NCBI GenBank assembly: GCA_963810555.1
Contig: CAWENX010000019.1
Location: 62,001-126,000 of the forward strand
DNA length: 64,000 nucleotides
Direction: 5' to 3'
DNA from: G963677325 sp963810555
GTDB lineage: Bacteria; Bacteroidota; Bacteroidia; Bacteroidales; Prolixibacteraceae
Shown here: positions 37,735-46,466 of the stretch, one piece after another
How positions within the stretch are numbered: position 1 is the stretch's first letter
How the letters are laid out: the number at the start of each line of letters is the position of its first letter
Program-made: the position numbers and the translations under genes
The notes under the pieces: generated by a model
The model's input: the letters and a program-made list of their open reading frames with translations, nothing else
What the model was told of the DNA's origin: nothing
Database searches by the model: none

Positions 37735-38682
37735 CTAATAATTGCGTTCTTTCAAATAATTATCCAGTTCCTGCCTGGTCATGGGTAATTTTCCGGGATA
37801 ATTGCTTAGCCAGTTCAGGAAATCTTTTTTAATCGGCTCTGACCATTGACTGTCTATTTCTCCGGGTTTATATTTTCCTTCACGCAGACGCTGATGACCA
37901 AACTCATCCCGCAAGGCAGTGACTTCAGATGTAATGACCACCTCTTTGGCCAAATATGCCGGAATAAATATTACGCCGTATTTTTTAGCCAGCACCACAT
38001 CACCGGGCAATACTGTTGCCCGGCCTATCCTGATCGGAGCATTGATAGAGGTCAACATCATCTGGTCAATATAGGAAGGATCCTCACCTTTGATCCATCC
38101 GTTAAATCCTTTGATTTCACTTATTCCTTCCTGATCACGGACACTTCCGTAAAATATAACCCCTCTTTCTGATTTGGCGTAAATCGAATTGGCAAGGTTA
38201 TCACCGATAAGAGTACCTCCCTCTATTTTGCCGTATCCGTCTGCAACATATACATCTCCTTCAGCCAGAACATCGATAGGCCATGAATTTGTACCTCCTT
38301 TTGATGATCGGTTCTCAGAAATTCCCTGATCTTTAATTTGCTTCTGATAATCCGGGCGAAGTGGCATATATTGTGCAGTAACAACCCGGCCAGTCATAGC
38401 ACTGTCAGGATTAATAATCATCCAGTTACCCTCAAATTGATTCTGGAAACCTTTATTCCGAAGCACGCTCCAGGCTTCTTCGATAGAAATATTCTTAAGC
38501 CTTTCCAGAATATTATCAGGCACTTTCGGTCTACCGTCAGGGAAACGTTCGCCTTTCCAGCTGGAAGTCAAGGCTTTTATATACTCAGGTGAAGATCCGA
38601 CTCTTTGAGCGTAGAGCAAAGGGCCAAAGGCAAAGGACAATAGACAAAGGGCAAAGGCAAAAAGTAATATCTTTTTTTTCAT
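37735..38682 (-). CDS. Exported RraA-like aldolase-fold protein
   Basis: A 315-residue protein of the RraA/HMG aldolase fold (family members are oxaloacetate decarboxylases and 4-hydroxy-4-methyl-2-oxoglutarate aldolases). Motifs: GDVYVADGYGKIEGGTLIGD and GVIFYGSVRDQEGI, with the conserved Arg-Asp pair at the metal site. The N-terminal signal (LLFAFALCLLSFAFGPLLYAQ) is coded by a low-complexity stretch of CAAAGG units, and appears to be recruited from intergenic repeat. It stands in a run of exported catabolic enzymes and would split the keto acid formed by the dehydratase. Confidence 0.8.
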   Translation of the reverse strand: MKKKILLFAFALCLLSFAFGPLLYAQRVGSSPEYIKALTSSWKGERFPDGRPKVPDNILERLKNISIEEAWSVLRNKGFQNQFEGNWMIINPDSAMTGRVVTAQYMPLRPDYQKQIKDQGISENRSSKGGTNSWPIDVLAEGDVYVADGYGKIEGGTLIGDNLANSIYAKSERGVIFYGSVRDQEGISEIKGFNGWIKGEDPSYIDQMMLTSINAPIRIGRATVLPGDVVLAKKYGVIFIPAYLAKEVVITSEVTALRDEFGHQRLREGKYKPGEIDSQWSEPIKKDFLNWLSNYPGKLPMTRQELDNYLKERNY

Positions 38683-38712
38683 CTGTTTAGTGTATAGATT
38701 AATTCAAAAATA

Positions 38713-39177
38713 CTAAATGTAAGCAATACAATCCATCTCGACCAGGGAATCATTCGGAACTCCTCCTTTGGCTACGGCAACAGTAGTACGGACAGGAGGA
38801 TTCTTTCCGAACCTGCCTTTGTATACTTCGTTCATGGCTTTGTAATCGGCGATATCATTCAGGTAAACATTTACCTTCAACACTTTATCCATCGAAGATC
38901 CCGCATTTTTAAGTTCTTTCTCAAGCTCCTGCAGCACAATTTCAGTATGCGCCTTAATCTCAAAAGGAGCCACATGAGCCCCCTTCCCGGAAATGAATAC
39001 AAGATTGACAAAACGGGTAAAACCTGAATATAGGGGTACATCATCCACGGAGGTCACATTTCCGTTTACCCTTCCTTCTGAAGTATTTGTTTCGCTACCT
39101 GAGGCAATGCCTGCTCCCGTTATACCAATCAATGAAGCAAACAGTCCTTTCAATAAAGTTCTTCTTTGTGTTTTCAT
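38713..39177 (-). CDS. Exported RidA family protein
   Basis: A 154-residue RidA/YjgF protein, which hydrolyses reactive enamines and imines released by PLP enzymes. The family's substrate-binding arginine sits in VRTTVAVAKGGVPND and the Glu in VEMDCIAYI. An N-terminal signal is clear (RRTLLKGLFASLIGITGAGIA, beginning with two Arg as in Tat signals). A RidA next to a PLP-dependent enzyme (40592) makes sense, and both carry export signals. Confidence 0.9.
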   Translation of the reverse strand: MKTQRRTLLKGLFASLIGITGAGIASGSETNTSEGRVNGNVTSVDDVPLYSGFTRFVNLVFISGKGAHVAPFEIKAHTEIVLQELEKELKNAGSSMDKVLKVNVYLNDIADYKAMNEVYKGRFGKNPPVRTTVAVAKGGVPNDSLVEMDCIAYI

Positions 39178-39237
39178 TTCAGTTAGTTAAAGTTTAAATA
39201 AAACAATATTAATGCTGGCGTATTAAAGGGCGAAGTT

Positions 39238-40506
39238 TTATCTGCCCTTAAGAAATATAGGATCTGCAATTCCGTTAAGATCATACACAATCCTTCCTCC
39301 CTTTATTGTCATTTCACATTCGAATTTTTTATCTGTTTCAACCTTATAACCTGTCAGATCAAACAATCCGAATTTACCTTTTCTTATGCCAAGTATTGCT
39401 ACATCCGCAGGTGAGCCGACCGACAGGTTCCCAAGCTCAGGGCGGTGGATAATCTGTGCCGGAGTCCAGCTGCTTGCCTTTATTACACTTTGCATATCCA
39501 TGCCAATGGCCATAAGTTTTGTCATACACAAAAGCATATCTTTCATTGCAGCATTCATACTTCCGATATGAAGATCGGTGCTGATTGTTGTGGGATAGAA
39601 TCCGCTTTTAAGTGCCGGTATAGCCTGGGACCATGCAAAACTCGAACCGCCGTATCCAAGGTCAAAATTGATACCTCTTTTCCGGGCTTCCCAAACAAAC
39701 GGCCTGACCTGTTTTGTTTCAGGATCGACAATACTTTCCCTTGTACCTGCCGGTATGAGCGAACCCAGTTGGGCAAAACAATGAGTAAATATGTCGCCCG
39801 GACGAATATGTTTCATGAATAATTCTTCAATCGAAAGCGGTGGTTTGCTTACACCGAAATCCACCATCAGAGGAATATTTGCCAATTTTGCAGCCTCTTC
39901 TGCCCTGTCGGTCGGAGTCCAGCTTGGGCCTTCAAAATGGGCAAGCTTTATCCCCACAATATAGGCGGCATTTTCTTTGGCGAATTCCGCAGTCTTCTGT
40001 GGATTCATGTCTTCGAGATTCTGTTCATAAGGATTTCCCCTCATACCTTCACCAACAATATTGAGAAAAGCCAGTACACGTGTTTGCGATCTGTCGATTG
40101 TCTGTTTTTTGAAAATCGGGAATGACTTCCATCCCGAACAACCGGCATCGACAACTGTTGTGACACCTACACGGAAAGTAAATCCATCCGGCATAACGGA
40201 ATTCGGGCCATCAGAATATTGACGATCGAGCTGGGTTCCCTGGAAAACATGAACATGCATATCGATCAGTCCCGGCGTTACATACAGACCCCTGGCATCA
40301 ACAACCTGTCTCCCTTCTTTCCCGTCAATGTTTTTTTCTATCGCGGCTATTTTACCATTGTTTACGGCAATATCCATTACCTCATCGATATTATTCTTAG
40401 GATCAATTACATGACCTCCTTTGATGACTATCCTGTACTGCTGAGCCATTGCCATACCCGTTATCAGTGATATAATCAGAAAAATAAATAAAGTTTTACT
40501 TCTCAC
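39238..40506 (-). CDS. Exported amidohydrolase/deacetylase-family metallohydrolase
   Basis: A 422-residue member of the amidohydrolase superfamily with a signal peptide (LFIFLIISLITGMAMAQQ). The metal motif appears as GLIDMHVHVF, followed by GCSG, THCFAQ and STDLHIGSMN. Sequence type is the amidohydrolase/deacetylase family that often accompanies a SelA-like PLP enzyme, as here. It probably removes an acyl group from an N-acylated amino acid or amino-sugar acid, giving the substrate for the enzyme at 40592. Confidence 0.87.
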   Translation of the reverse strand: MRSKTLFIFLIISLITGMAMAQQYRIVIKGGHVIDPKNNIDEVMDIAVNNGKIAAIEKNIDGKEGRQVVDARGLYVTPGLIDMHVHVFQGTQLDRQYSDGPNSVMPDGFTFRVGVTTVVDAGCSGWKSFPIFKKQTIDRSQTRVLAFLNIVGEGMRGNPYEQNLEDMNPQKTAEFAKENAAYIVGIKLAHFEGPSWTPTDRAEEAAKLANIPLMVDFGVSKPPLSIEELFMKHIRPGDIFTHCFAQLGSLIPAGTRESIVDPETKQVRPFVWEARKRGINFDLGYGGSSFAWSQAIPALKSGFYPTTISTDLHIGSMNAAMKDMLLCMTKLMAIGMDMQSVIKASSWTPAQIIHRPELGNLSVGSPADVAILGIRKGKFGLFDLTGYKVETDKKFECEMTIKGGRIVYDLNGIADPIFLKGR

Positions 40507-40591
40507 GTATTTTAAATTTTAAAGTTCAGTTTATAACTCTGAATATTTGATTGTTTGTATTAAAATTATCCCTGTAAGTTAACAGAATAAA

Positions 40592-41818
40592 TTAAGTCAG
40601 ACTTGCTTTGGTGAATTCCTCTCTCAATCGTCGTGCAACTATCTTTTCCTGACCAGGTTTCAGATTCCACGATGTTATAACGATGCTTGTCCCCTTTCCC
40701 TCCATCACCTCAATGGAAGGATCTCCCTTGCGGAGTCTTTCCTGGAATTCATTACGCGATAACTTGATTTTATTTGTATCCCATGAAATGGTGAGTGTAG
40801 GTGTACGGTTAGCTACCGGAGGAACTGTAACACTCGTTTTTACCCCGTCAGCCTGTTTGGCAGCATTCTCCATGACTGAAATCCGATCTTCCCATATCTT
40901 CCACTGCCTGACGTGATCCTGATTGATAAAGCGTTCAAGAGCCACATACATCCCCAGAATTTCTTCCTTGTTAACTTTCATTCCACGGCCAATATTGCCT
41001 CCGCGAGGTGGAGCATTCAATCTTGCAGCCGCTATCAGATCCCTTCTCCCCATAAGGATTCCCGCACTTTGAGGACCGCGCAAACCCTTCCCGCCTGAAA
41101 TACAGACAAGATCAAATCCCATGTCATTAAATTTCCACAGATTTTCTACTGGTGTGGCGTCCGCAGCCATATCAATCATTGTGGGAATACTGAATTTTTT
41201 TCCCAATGCCACCCATTCCCTATCCTGGATCTTTCCATCAGGACCGGCATAATTTAAAAACCACATCATGGCAGTCTTTTCATTGATGGCTTTTTCAACA
41301 TCATCAGCAGTATCCACTTCAACAATTTTCACGCCTGTCGTTTTAAGAGCATGCACATATCCCTCATTATGGTTCTTTTGCACAAGAATTTCTGATTTCA
41401 ATCCCTCCAGATTAGGTAACTGTGCAGCCTTTTTTGGATCATTTCCTGTCAACACGCCGGCCATACCCAATACGAGGGCGGACCAGCATCCGGCCGTGAC
41501 TGTAGCCGCTTCAGCATGACATAATCGGGCAATTTGTTCTCCAACCTTATCCTGGACTTCATCAATCATCGCAAATTCAGCGGCAGTGGATCTGATGGCA
41601 TCCAATACCTCTTCCTTCATCAGGCAGCCTGACATAATAGTATATGTTCCTGCAGCATTAATGAAAGTGCGGATTCCAAGTTCCTTAAAGAGATTTCTCT
41701 TCCCTCCCCGCGGTTTGGAAGGAAAGGCCTCTGTCGCCTCAACAGGCAGTATGCTTCCTGCAATTGTACCCGCTACCGGCCAGATGGCTAAATTTTTAAT
41801 TGCGTCCCTTCGTTTCAT
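40592..41818 (-). CDS. Exported SelA-like PLP-dependent enzyme
   Basis: A 408-residue fold-type I PLP enzyme of the SelA/D-glucosaminate-6-phosphate ammonia-lyase group. The Schiff-base lysine is in ISGGKGLRGPQSAG and the cofactor-binding Asp in MIDMAADATP. An N-terminal signal is present (KRRDAIKNLAIWPVAGTIAGS, Tat-like), so the enzyme should fold and bind PLP before export. In the family such enzymes remove ammonia from amino-sugar acids. With amidohydrolase, RidA and RraA-like genes downstream in the same direction, it forms a likely operon for an N-acylated amino acid or amino-sugar acid. Confidence 0.85.
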   Translation of the reverse strand: MKRRDAIKNLAIWPVAGTIAGSILPVEATEAFPSKPRGGKRNLFKELGIRTFINAAGTYTIMSGCLMKEEVLDAIRSTAAEFAMIDEVQDKVGEQIARLCHAEAATVTAGCWSALVLGMAGVLTGNDPKKAAQLPNLEGLKSEILVQKNHNEGYVHALKTTGVKIVEVDTADDVEKAINEKTAMMWFLNYAGPDGKIQDREWVALGKKFSIPTMIDMAADATPVENLWKFNDMGFDLVCISGGKGLRGPQSAGILMGRRDLIAAARLNAPPRGGNIGRGMKVNKEEILGMYVALERFINQDHVRQWKIWEDRISVMENAAKQADGVKTSVTVPPVANRTPTLTISWDTNKIKLSRNEFQERLRKGDPSIEVMEGKGTSIVITSWNLKPGQEKIVARRLREEFTKASLT

Positions 41819-42289
41819 ATTGATTATTTAATATTATGATCAAAATAACTTCATTTGTTTATTTATCTGAAGATTAAAATTGATATGGGAAAAGTTGTTT
41901 GATAATAATGGGTTAAAAATCATTTGCAAGAATTAATAAGGTAAAAATACCTTTAAAAAATAGAAAACTTTACTACAAGACTGAAAAAATAAAATAAATC
42001 GCATATAAATATTGACCGGTTAAATTCAGCTTATCATAAAACAAATTCAAAAGGCTTCTCGTCTACTTTATAATTTTGATTAGTTTGGGAAAATAATTTT
42101 ATATTAAGATATTAAAAAAATAAAATAAAATAATACATTTACAAATAATTGTATTTGGATTTTGAAGAAAATTAAATGGATATTATATACAAACTCTAAT
42201 TAGCTAAAAGTAAGCAAACTATCAAATTTAATAGTATTTTGAGCGAAATCAAAAACTGCTCAATGAAAATCTATATTTATCATTGAAAA
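41819..42289. other. AT-rich intergenic region
   Basis: Strongly AT-rich leader of the first fimbrillin-like unit; no promoter with both boxes and no reading frame was found before the small frame at 42290. Confidence 0.5.
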
Positions 42290-42370
42290 ATGGAGATTTT
42301 TGAAGTTAAAGTTGAGAAGATATTTATTGAAACTTGTGTAAGCCATGGAGGAAGAGGTGCCGGTAATTAG
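42290..42370 (+). CDS. Short peptide, truncated relative of the 44679 peptide
   Basis: A 26-residue frame, MEIFEVKVEKIFIETCVSHG then GRGAGN. It aligns with residues 27-57 of the peptide at 44679 over E-I-x-E-x-K-V-E-K and a Gly-rich tail. An in-frame TGA lies two codons before the ATG, so the N-terminal 26 residues of the longer peptide are missing. It sits 106 bp ahead of the fimbrillin-like gene at 42477, as the longer peptide does before the second one. It may be a degraded copy or a short functional form. Confidence 0.4.
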   Translation: MEIFEVKVEKIFIETCVSHGGRGAGN

Positions 42371-42476
42371 GGTGAAGAACATTATGACAGTAAATCATAT
42401 TTCTTTCCTGACATTTTTTCATTAGATTAATTTAATATAGGATATTTTATTCACATATAAACATATAATAACTACT

Positions 42477-43406
42477 ATGAAAAAAATAATCTTTACAATT
42501 TCAATTTTTCTTTCATTGGTAACCATATCTTGTAAGAAAGAGAAAATCAGTAACAATGTTGATGCTGTTAAAGTGGTTGCACAGCTTACAGCGGATGAAA
42601 CTCTTAAAACAGCATTTATTAATCCATCTGTTAACTGGCTTGCCGGAACAGATCAGATAGGCGTCTTCAGCGACAGAGCATATACAACTGCTCCGGGAAA
42701 TTATGCTGTCAATGTGCCTTATACTGCCCAGACGACTTCACCAATTTCTGTATTTACAAGTGAAATACCTGTATATTGGGATGGATCTGCAAATGCTCAT
42801 AATTTTTATGCTTATTACCCTTTTTCATCAGAGGATACGGATTTAAAAGCAATTCCTGTAAGTCTCCCTTATATTCAGGCTCAGATTGGTAAATCCACAG
42901 CTCAAATTGGAGCTCTCGACTTTGAAGTCGCAACACCTTTGACTTTAAATCCCATACCAGGCAACAATCCGCCGGCGGACTTTAGTTTTAATCATTTGTT
43001 TACAATCTTAAAATTTAATATTACCTGTTCCTCACTTTCCTCTAATGTTTTGACTTCAATTACTCTTAACAAAAGTGCTAATCCGCCAATGTCATTGCCT
43101 AACGGATCCAGCATCGATATAACCCAGGCCACACCTTCAGCAGGAGTGCCTTACACATTCTCAGTTGCCGGAGGTGGTGAACCACTAACAATGATTTTAT
43201 ACACAAACCTCCCTATTTCCACATCCGTTTCATCAGCTTATTTAATGATTCTTCCTCACGATTCAACCGGGGATACATTCAGCATTGACTTTCTTTCCTC
43301 GTCAGGCAAACATTATGTTGCTTATAAGTCCGGAATTAATTTTGAAAGAGGCAAAGTTTATACTATAACAACAGATATTCCAGTTGGAGGAGCCAATGGG
43401 TGGTAA
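42477..43406 (+). CDS. Fimbrillin-like (Mfa-like) lipoprotein
   Basis: A 309-residue lipoprotein: signal peptide with Cys19 (SLVTISC), then the fimbrillin-family pattern (VNWLAGTDQIGVF; VYWDGSANAHNFYAYYPF; FSFNHLFTILKFNI) and a C-terminus ending GGANGW. Fimbrillins are exported as lipoproteins, cut and polymerised into surface fimbriae, or serve as tip or anchor subunits. A homologue follows at 44925. No usher-like or anchoring Mfa2 gene is visible, so a free-standing surface protein is also possible. Confidence 0.8.
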   Translation: MKKIIFTISIFLSLVTISCKKEKISNNVDAVKVVAQLTADETLKTAFINPSVNWLAGTDQIGVFSDRAYTTAPGNYAVNVPYTAQTTSPISVFTSEIPVYWDGSANAHNFYAYYPFSSEDTDLKAIPVSLPYIQAQIGKSTAQIGALDFEVATPLTLNPIPGNNPPADFSFNHLFTILKFNITCSSLSSNVLTSITLNKSANPPMSLPNGSSIDITQATPSAGVPYTFSVAGGGEPLTMILYTNLPISTSVSSAYLMILPHDSTGDTFSIDFLSSSGKHYVAYKSGINFERGKVYTITTDIPVGGANGW

Positions 43407-43440
43407 GACAGAATATCAAAATATAATTGTTTTCTTTTTA

Positions 43441-43869
43441 ACGTATTGTGCGGTTAAAAACAGAATTATAAAGTTGAAATCCCGTAAAGAAAGGTTATAC
43501 ATGGTCCTGTTAAACATAATTGGCTATGTCAGTTTTAGATTCGGCTGTTAATATACGTTTATAAATCTTGTCTTCGAGTCCTATATTATGATTACAATAG
43601 CCCCTTAGGCAAAAGCGGACTTAAAGCGAACCAATCACGGAGCAAAACCGGAGCGGGGATTTTGAAGATATTGTTAAATGCATTTTTAGAATATTTTCTT
43701 TTTTAGTCCAGGTCTATTCTGAGAGGAAAACATAATGTTGGCACACCATCGGATTTCGAAACTTCGGGATTCAAATAAAGTTGAAGATAAATCGGACGGA
43801 AATGTCCTTTTATTGGAGAGAACTATTTAATTACAAATGACCGATCTTATTCACAACCGTACAACACGT
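43441..43869. repeat. Inverted-repeat-bounded segment (429 bp)
   Basis: ACGTATTGTGCGGTT at 43441-43455 faces AACCGTACAACACGT at 43855-43869; 13 of 15 positions pair. A third copy of GTTGTACGGTT stands alone at 5834. The enclosed DNA has no reading frame of note. This fits a MITE-like or IS-derived element, but no target duplication was confirmed. Confidence 0.45.
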
Positions 43870-44123
43870 TTCTTTTTAAATAAATACTAATGCGTTAGAG
43901 GGTTGAAAAGACAATAGAAAATCAGAAAATTCGCTGAAAATAAGGGGATATCTGATATTCATGCTCATCTTCTGATTCCGGCCTCTCACTTAAATGAATT
44001 GAACCGCATAATTATTATACGCCCTCCGGCGTATTAATCCTGAATAGACAGGATATAAAAACTAATCCCCCACATTTCCGGAATTATTGTCCGTATTTGG
44101 GTATATTTTGCGTTATATTTACT

Positions 44124-44200
44124 GTACACTGTTTATACATTTACTGTACATTGACTGTACAATTTTAGTATAGTCAGTGTACAGACAATGTACAGACAAC
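44124..44200. repeat. 11-bp-period quasi-palindromic array C (7 units)
   Basis: Seven 11-bp units: GTACACTGTTT, ATACATTTACT, GTACATTGACT, GTACAATTTTA, GTATAGTCAGT, GTACAGACAAT and GTACAGACAAC, then CCTGCTTTGGTACTG. Unit sequences and closing box are close to array A (both contain GTACATTGACT and GTACAG with CAAT/CAGT), with the same left/right complementarity. Confidence 0.85.
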
Positions 44201-44678
44201 CCTGCTTTGGTACTGTTTTGAGAGGGGGATTGGTGGAGGGAATTTGAGTCAAATTAAGATTGAATGCTTCAACGCATTAAATGGCTTTGAATCATTTCAG
44301 GCAAATGATAATTGCGTGAATTCTGCTGTAGTATATTATTTCAAAGAAGATAAACGAATTAATTATCGGAAATATGGTCCAGTTAATTAACCTAATCGCC
44401 TGACATTGTTATCAAGTATTGATTTACTATATCATAAGTGGTAATTTTTTTGAGGAATATAACTATAAATCTTTTAGTTACGGGGATATAAGTTTAAAGT
44501 GATGCTTCTCAAATAAAGTTAAATAATGTTAAAATTAGACTTGAACTCTTAATAAATGGAAATATTTAATAGCTTTGAACTTTACTAATTAAGTCTATTG
44601 ACGGGTTCCGAGTTGAATGGAACCAAATAGTTATTGCGAGCAAATTTATTTTTATAACATTCACTGATTAACTAAATT

Positions 44679-44852
44679 ATGGAATCACATTACCCTATTA
44701 TCGAAAATGAAAATTCTTTTGAAAATGCAAAAGAATTGTACTACGCTCCAAATGTGGAGATCTTAGAACTTAAAGTTGAGAAGGGATTTGCAGCATCCAC
44801 TGTTGATAATGGCGGCAGCGGGACCGACGACTGGGGCTCAGGAAACTGGTAA
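44679..44852 (+). CDS. Small peptide with Gly/Asp/Trp-rich tail (candidate precursor peptide)
   Basis: Fifty-seven residues starting MESHYPIIENENSFENAKEL. A charged leader-like half contains EILELKVEKGFAAS (residues 27-40), followed by a short tail ending GGSGTDDWGSGNW. The layout, a conserved acidic/hydrophobic leader motif and then a Gly-rich tail with Asp and Trp, resembles ribosomal precursor peptides or small secreted peptides of Bacteroidales. It lies 72 bp upstream of a fimbrillin-like gene and about 1 kb from a PqqD/kinase/nucleotidyltransferase operon on the other strand. It has no signal peptide. No known family was recognised. Confidence 0.65.
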   Translation: MESHYPIIENENSFENAKELYYAPNVEILELKVEKGFAASTVDNGGSGTDDWGSGNW

Positions 44853-44924
44853 TCAGAATGCTCTGAATTATTCTTTTTAACTTTTATCATTTCTTACAAT
44901 TTTACTTAACTTAAAACATACGTA

Positions 44925-45836
44925 ATGAAAAACATAATATTATCAGCTTTATTTCTTCTCCCTTTTGTGATAATCTCGTGTCAGAAGGAGGCAGCCAACA
45001 ACCCCTCAATCGCTTTTAAAATAACCGGTCATGATGCGTCCGACGGAACACTTAAAACAGCGTTTATTAATCCAGAAGTTAACTGGCAAGCCGGCACTGA
45101 CCATATTGGCGTGTTCTGTAACATAAATGTGACTACACCCTATGCCACAAATGTTGAATATACTGCTGTATCAAGCGGCGCAACTTCTGACTTTTCAAGT
45201 TCATCACCGATATATTGGAATGGTACTACCGATGAACACGATTTTGGCGCCTATTACCCGTATGTGTCAGGGACGTTTCCTTTTACAGCAGTTCCAATCA
45301 GTCTCCCGGCAGCTCAGACCCAGGTCGGTGCAACTACTGATCACATAGGGCCTCTCGACTTTACTGTAGCAACGCCGAATGCTTATGATGGGGTACCGGG
45401 AAGTAATCCCACGATTAACTTTTCTTTTAATCATGTTTTTACCATTTTGAAGTTTGACATTACTTGTGCTAATGCACACACATTAACTCAAATAAGCGTG
45501 ACAAAGGATGCAGCGCCGAACCTTTCCCTGAATACAGGATCCACAATCGATATTAGTACATATCCCGTTCCTGCGTTATATACTATAACAGAAGCTGCAG
45601 GTGGAACCCCGCTTAACGTTACTCTTACAGCAGATTTGTCTATAACCTCAACTGTTGCTTCTGCATACATGGTGATACTTCCTGGTGATCACAGCTGGCA
45701 CCGATAATTTTACAATTGCTTTTGAGAACGAGAATAACACAATATACACTCTCCAAAAGACGGTATAAATTTTGAGAGAGGGAATGTATACACCATTACA
45801 ACAGCAATTCCCACCGGAGCAGGTGGTTGGGAATAA
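44925..45836 (+). pseudogene. Second fimbrillin-like lipoprotein, double frameshift
   Basis: Lipoprotein signal (FVIISC) and fimbrillin pattern as in the gene at 42477 (VNWQAGTDHIGVF; IYWNGTTDEHDFGAYYPY; FSFNHVFTILKFDI). One extra base near 45690 ends the frame at 45707 after AYMVILPGD; the next stretch TDNFTIAFENENNTIYTL is open in a second frame, and a missing base near 45755 leads to a third frame with INFERGNVYTIT and an end at GAGGWE (stop 45834-45836). The two shifts cancel, and the paralogue's C-terminus INFERGKVYTIT confirms the reconstruction. Followed by a terminator. Confidence 0.8.
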
Positions 45837-45880
45837 TAATTTTCCCGTTGCAAAAAAGGATTGGTTTTATCCTATAAAAA

Positions 45881-45910
45881 GAGGCTGTCAGCAAAACGCA
45901 GCCTTTTTTT
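45881..45910 (+). terminator. Intrinsic terminator after the second fimbrillin-like gene
   Basis: AGGCTG at 45882-45887 pairs with CAGCCT at 45898-45903, followed by a run of seven T. It also faces the end of the convergent peptidase gene (45957). Confidence 0.8.
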
Positions 45911-45956
45911 GTAATTAATTTCAATTATAATACTCGTAAATAATAGTGTAAGTTAA

Positions 45957-46466
45957 TTATTTGAGACTGTCTGAAATTCTCCTCTTCCAATTAATGAAGT
46001 GAATGAAAGGTCTGCAAGCAGGTTTTAGCAGCAGCCAGCATGTGCTTAAAATCTTCCAGCGAAAAGTACTGCTCTTAATTCTCTGTCCCCCGAGGTAGAT
46101 TATTTTACGGACAATTCCGATTACCTGTTCGGTGTTGACTGTCTCAATTGATTGGAAAACATTGTCTCCCCTTAAAAAAATTTGATTCTCTTTCCTGCTT
46201 ATTACCCTGTGAAGCAGAAAATCGTTACCATACCTGAAAAGTACAATGGCACCTTTTATGATTTCCCTTTCATCAGGAATCGATATTTCGACCTGATCCA
46301 AGCCATCCCGTAAAAGAGGCTTCATGCTATTCCCCTTTATTGTCAGTCTGACCTTCTTCCCCTGTTCAAGCAATTCTTCAATCAATCCAAGCATTTCAGC
46401 GTTACTGATTACCAACTCATTTTTATTCTGGCTTTTTTTTGAATTGATTCTATTCATATCATTCAA
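45957..46466 (-). CDS. S24/S26 (signal-peptidase-like) Ser/His protease
   Basis: A 169-residue protein of the S24/S26 peptidase group. The nucleophile is Ser in KGNSMKPLLRDG, and FLLHRVISR has His where bacterial signal peptidases have Lys; the His form is typical of archaeal and ER-type (Sec11) signal peptidases. There is no N-terminal membrane helix, but a hydrophobic stretch (WKILSTCWLLLKPAC) lies near the C-terminus. Its start overlaps the end of the HPr-kinase-like gene by 8 bp, so the two are translationally coupled. A role in cutting the small peptide at 44679 is inference. Confidence 0.75.
   Translation of the reverse strand: MNDMNRINSKKSQNKNELVISNAEMLGLIEELLEQGKKVRLTIKGNSMKPLLRDGLDQVEISIPDEREIIKGAIVLFRYGNDFLLHRVISRKENQIFLRGDNVFQSIETVNTEQVIGIVRKIIYLGGQRIKSSTFRWKILSTCWLLLKPACRPFIHFINWKRRISDSLK

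Larger units (their letters stand above)
43407..44678. other. Long non-coding region between the fimbrillin-like genes
   Basis: About 1.27 kb with no credible gene. It holds an inverted repeat at 43441-43455 and 43855-43869, a small palindrome ATAC-GCC-CTCC-GGC-GTAT at 44017-44034, and array C at 44124-44200. The last 100 bp lead into the small peptide at 44679. Confidence 0.6.

Noticed and set aside
37735..38682. A demethylmenaquinone methyltransferase (MenG), as such proteins are often labelled.
   Set aside because: The RraA fold does not support methyl transfer; the neighbours and export signal fit an aldolase-like role better.
43890..43915. GCGTTAGAGGGTTGAAAA as an integron attC-like site.
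   Set aside because: No matching complementary end or integrase was found; it resembles the arm at 43441 only partly.
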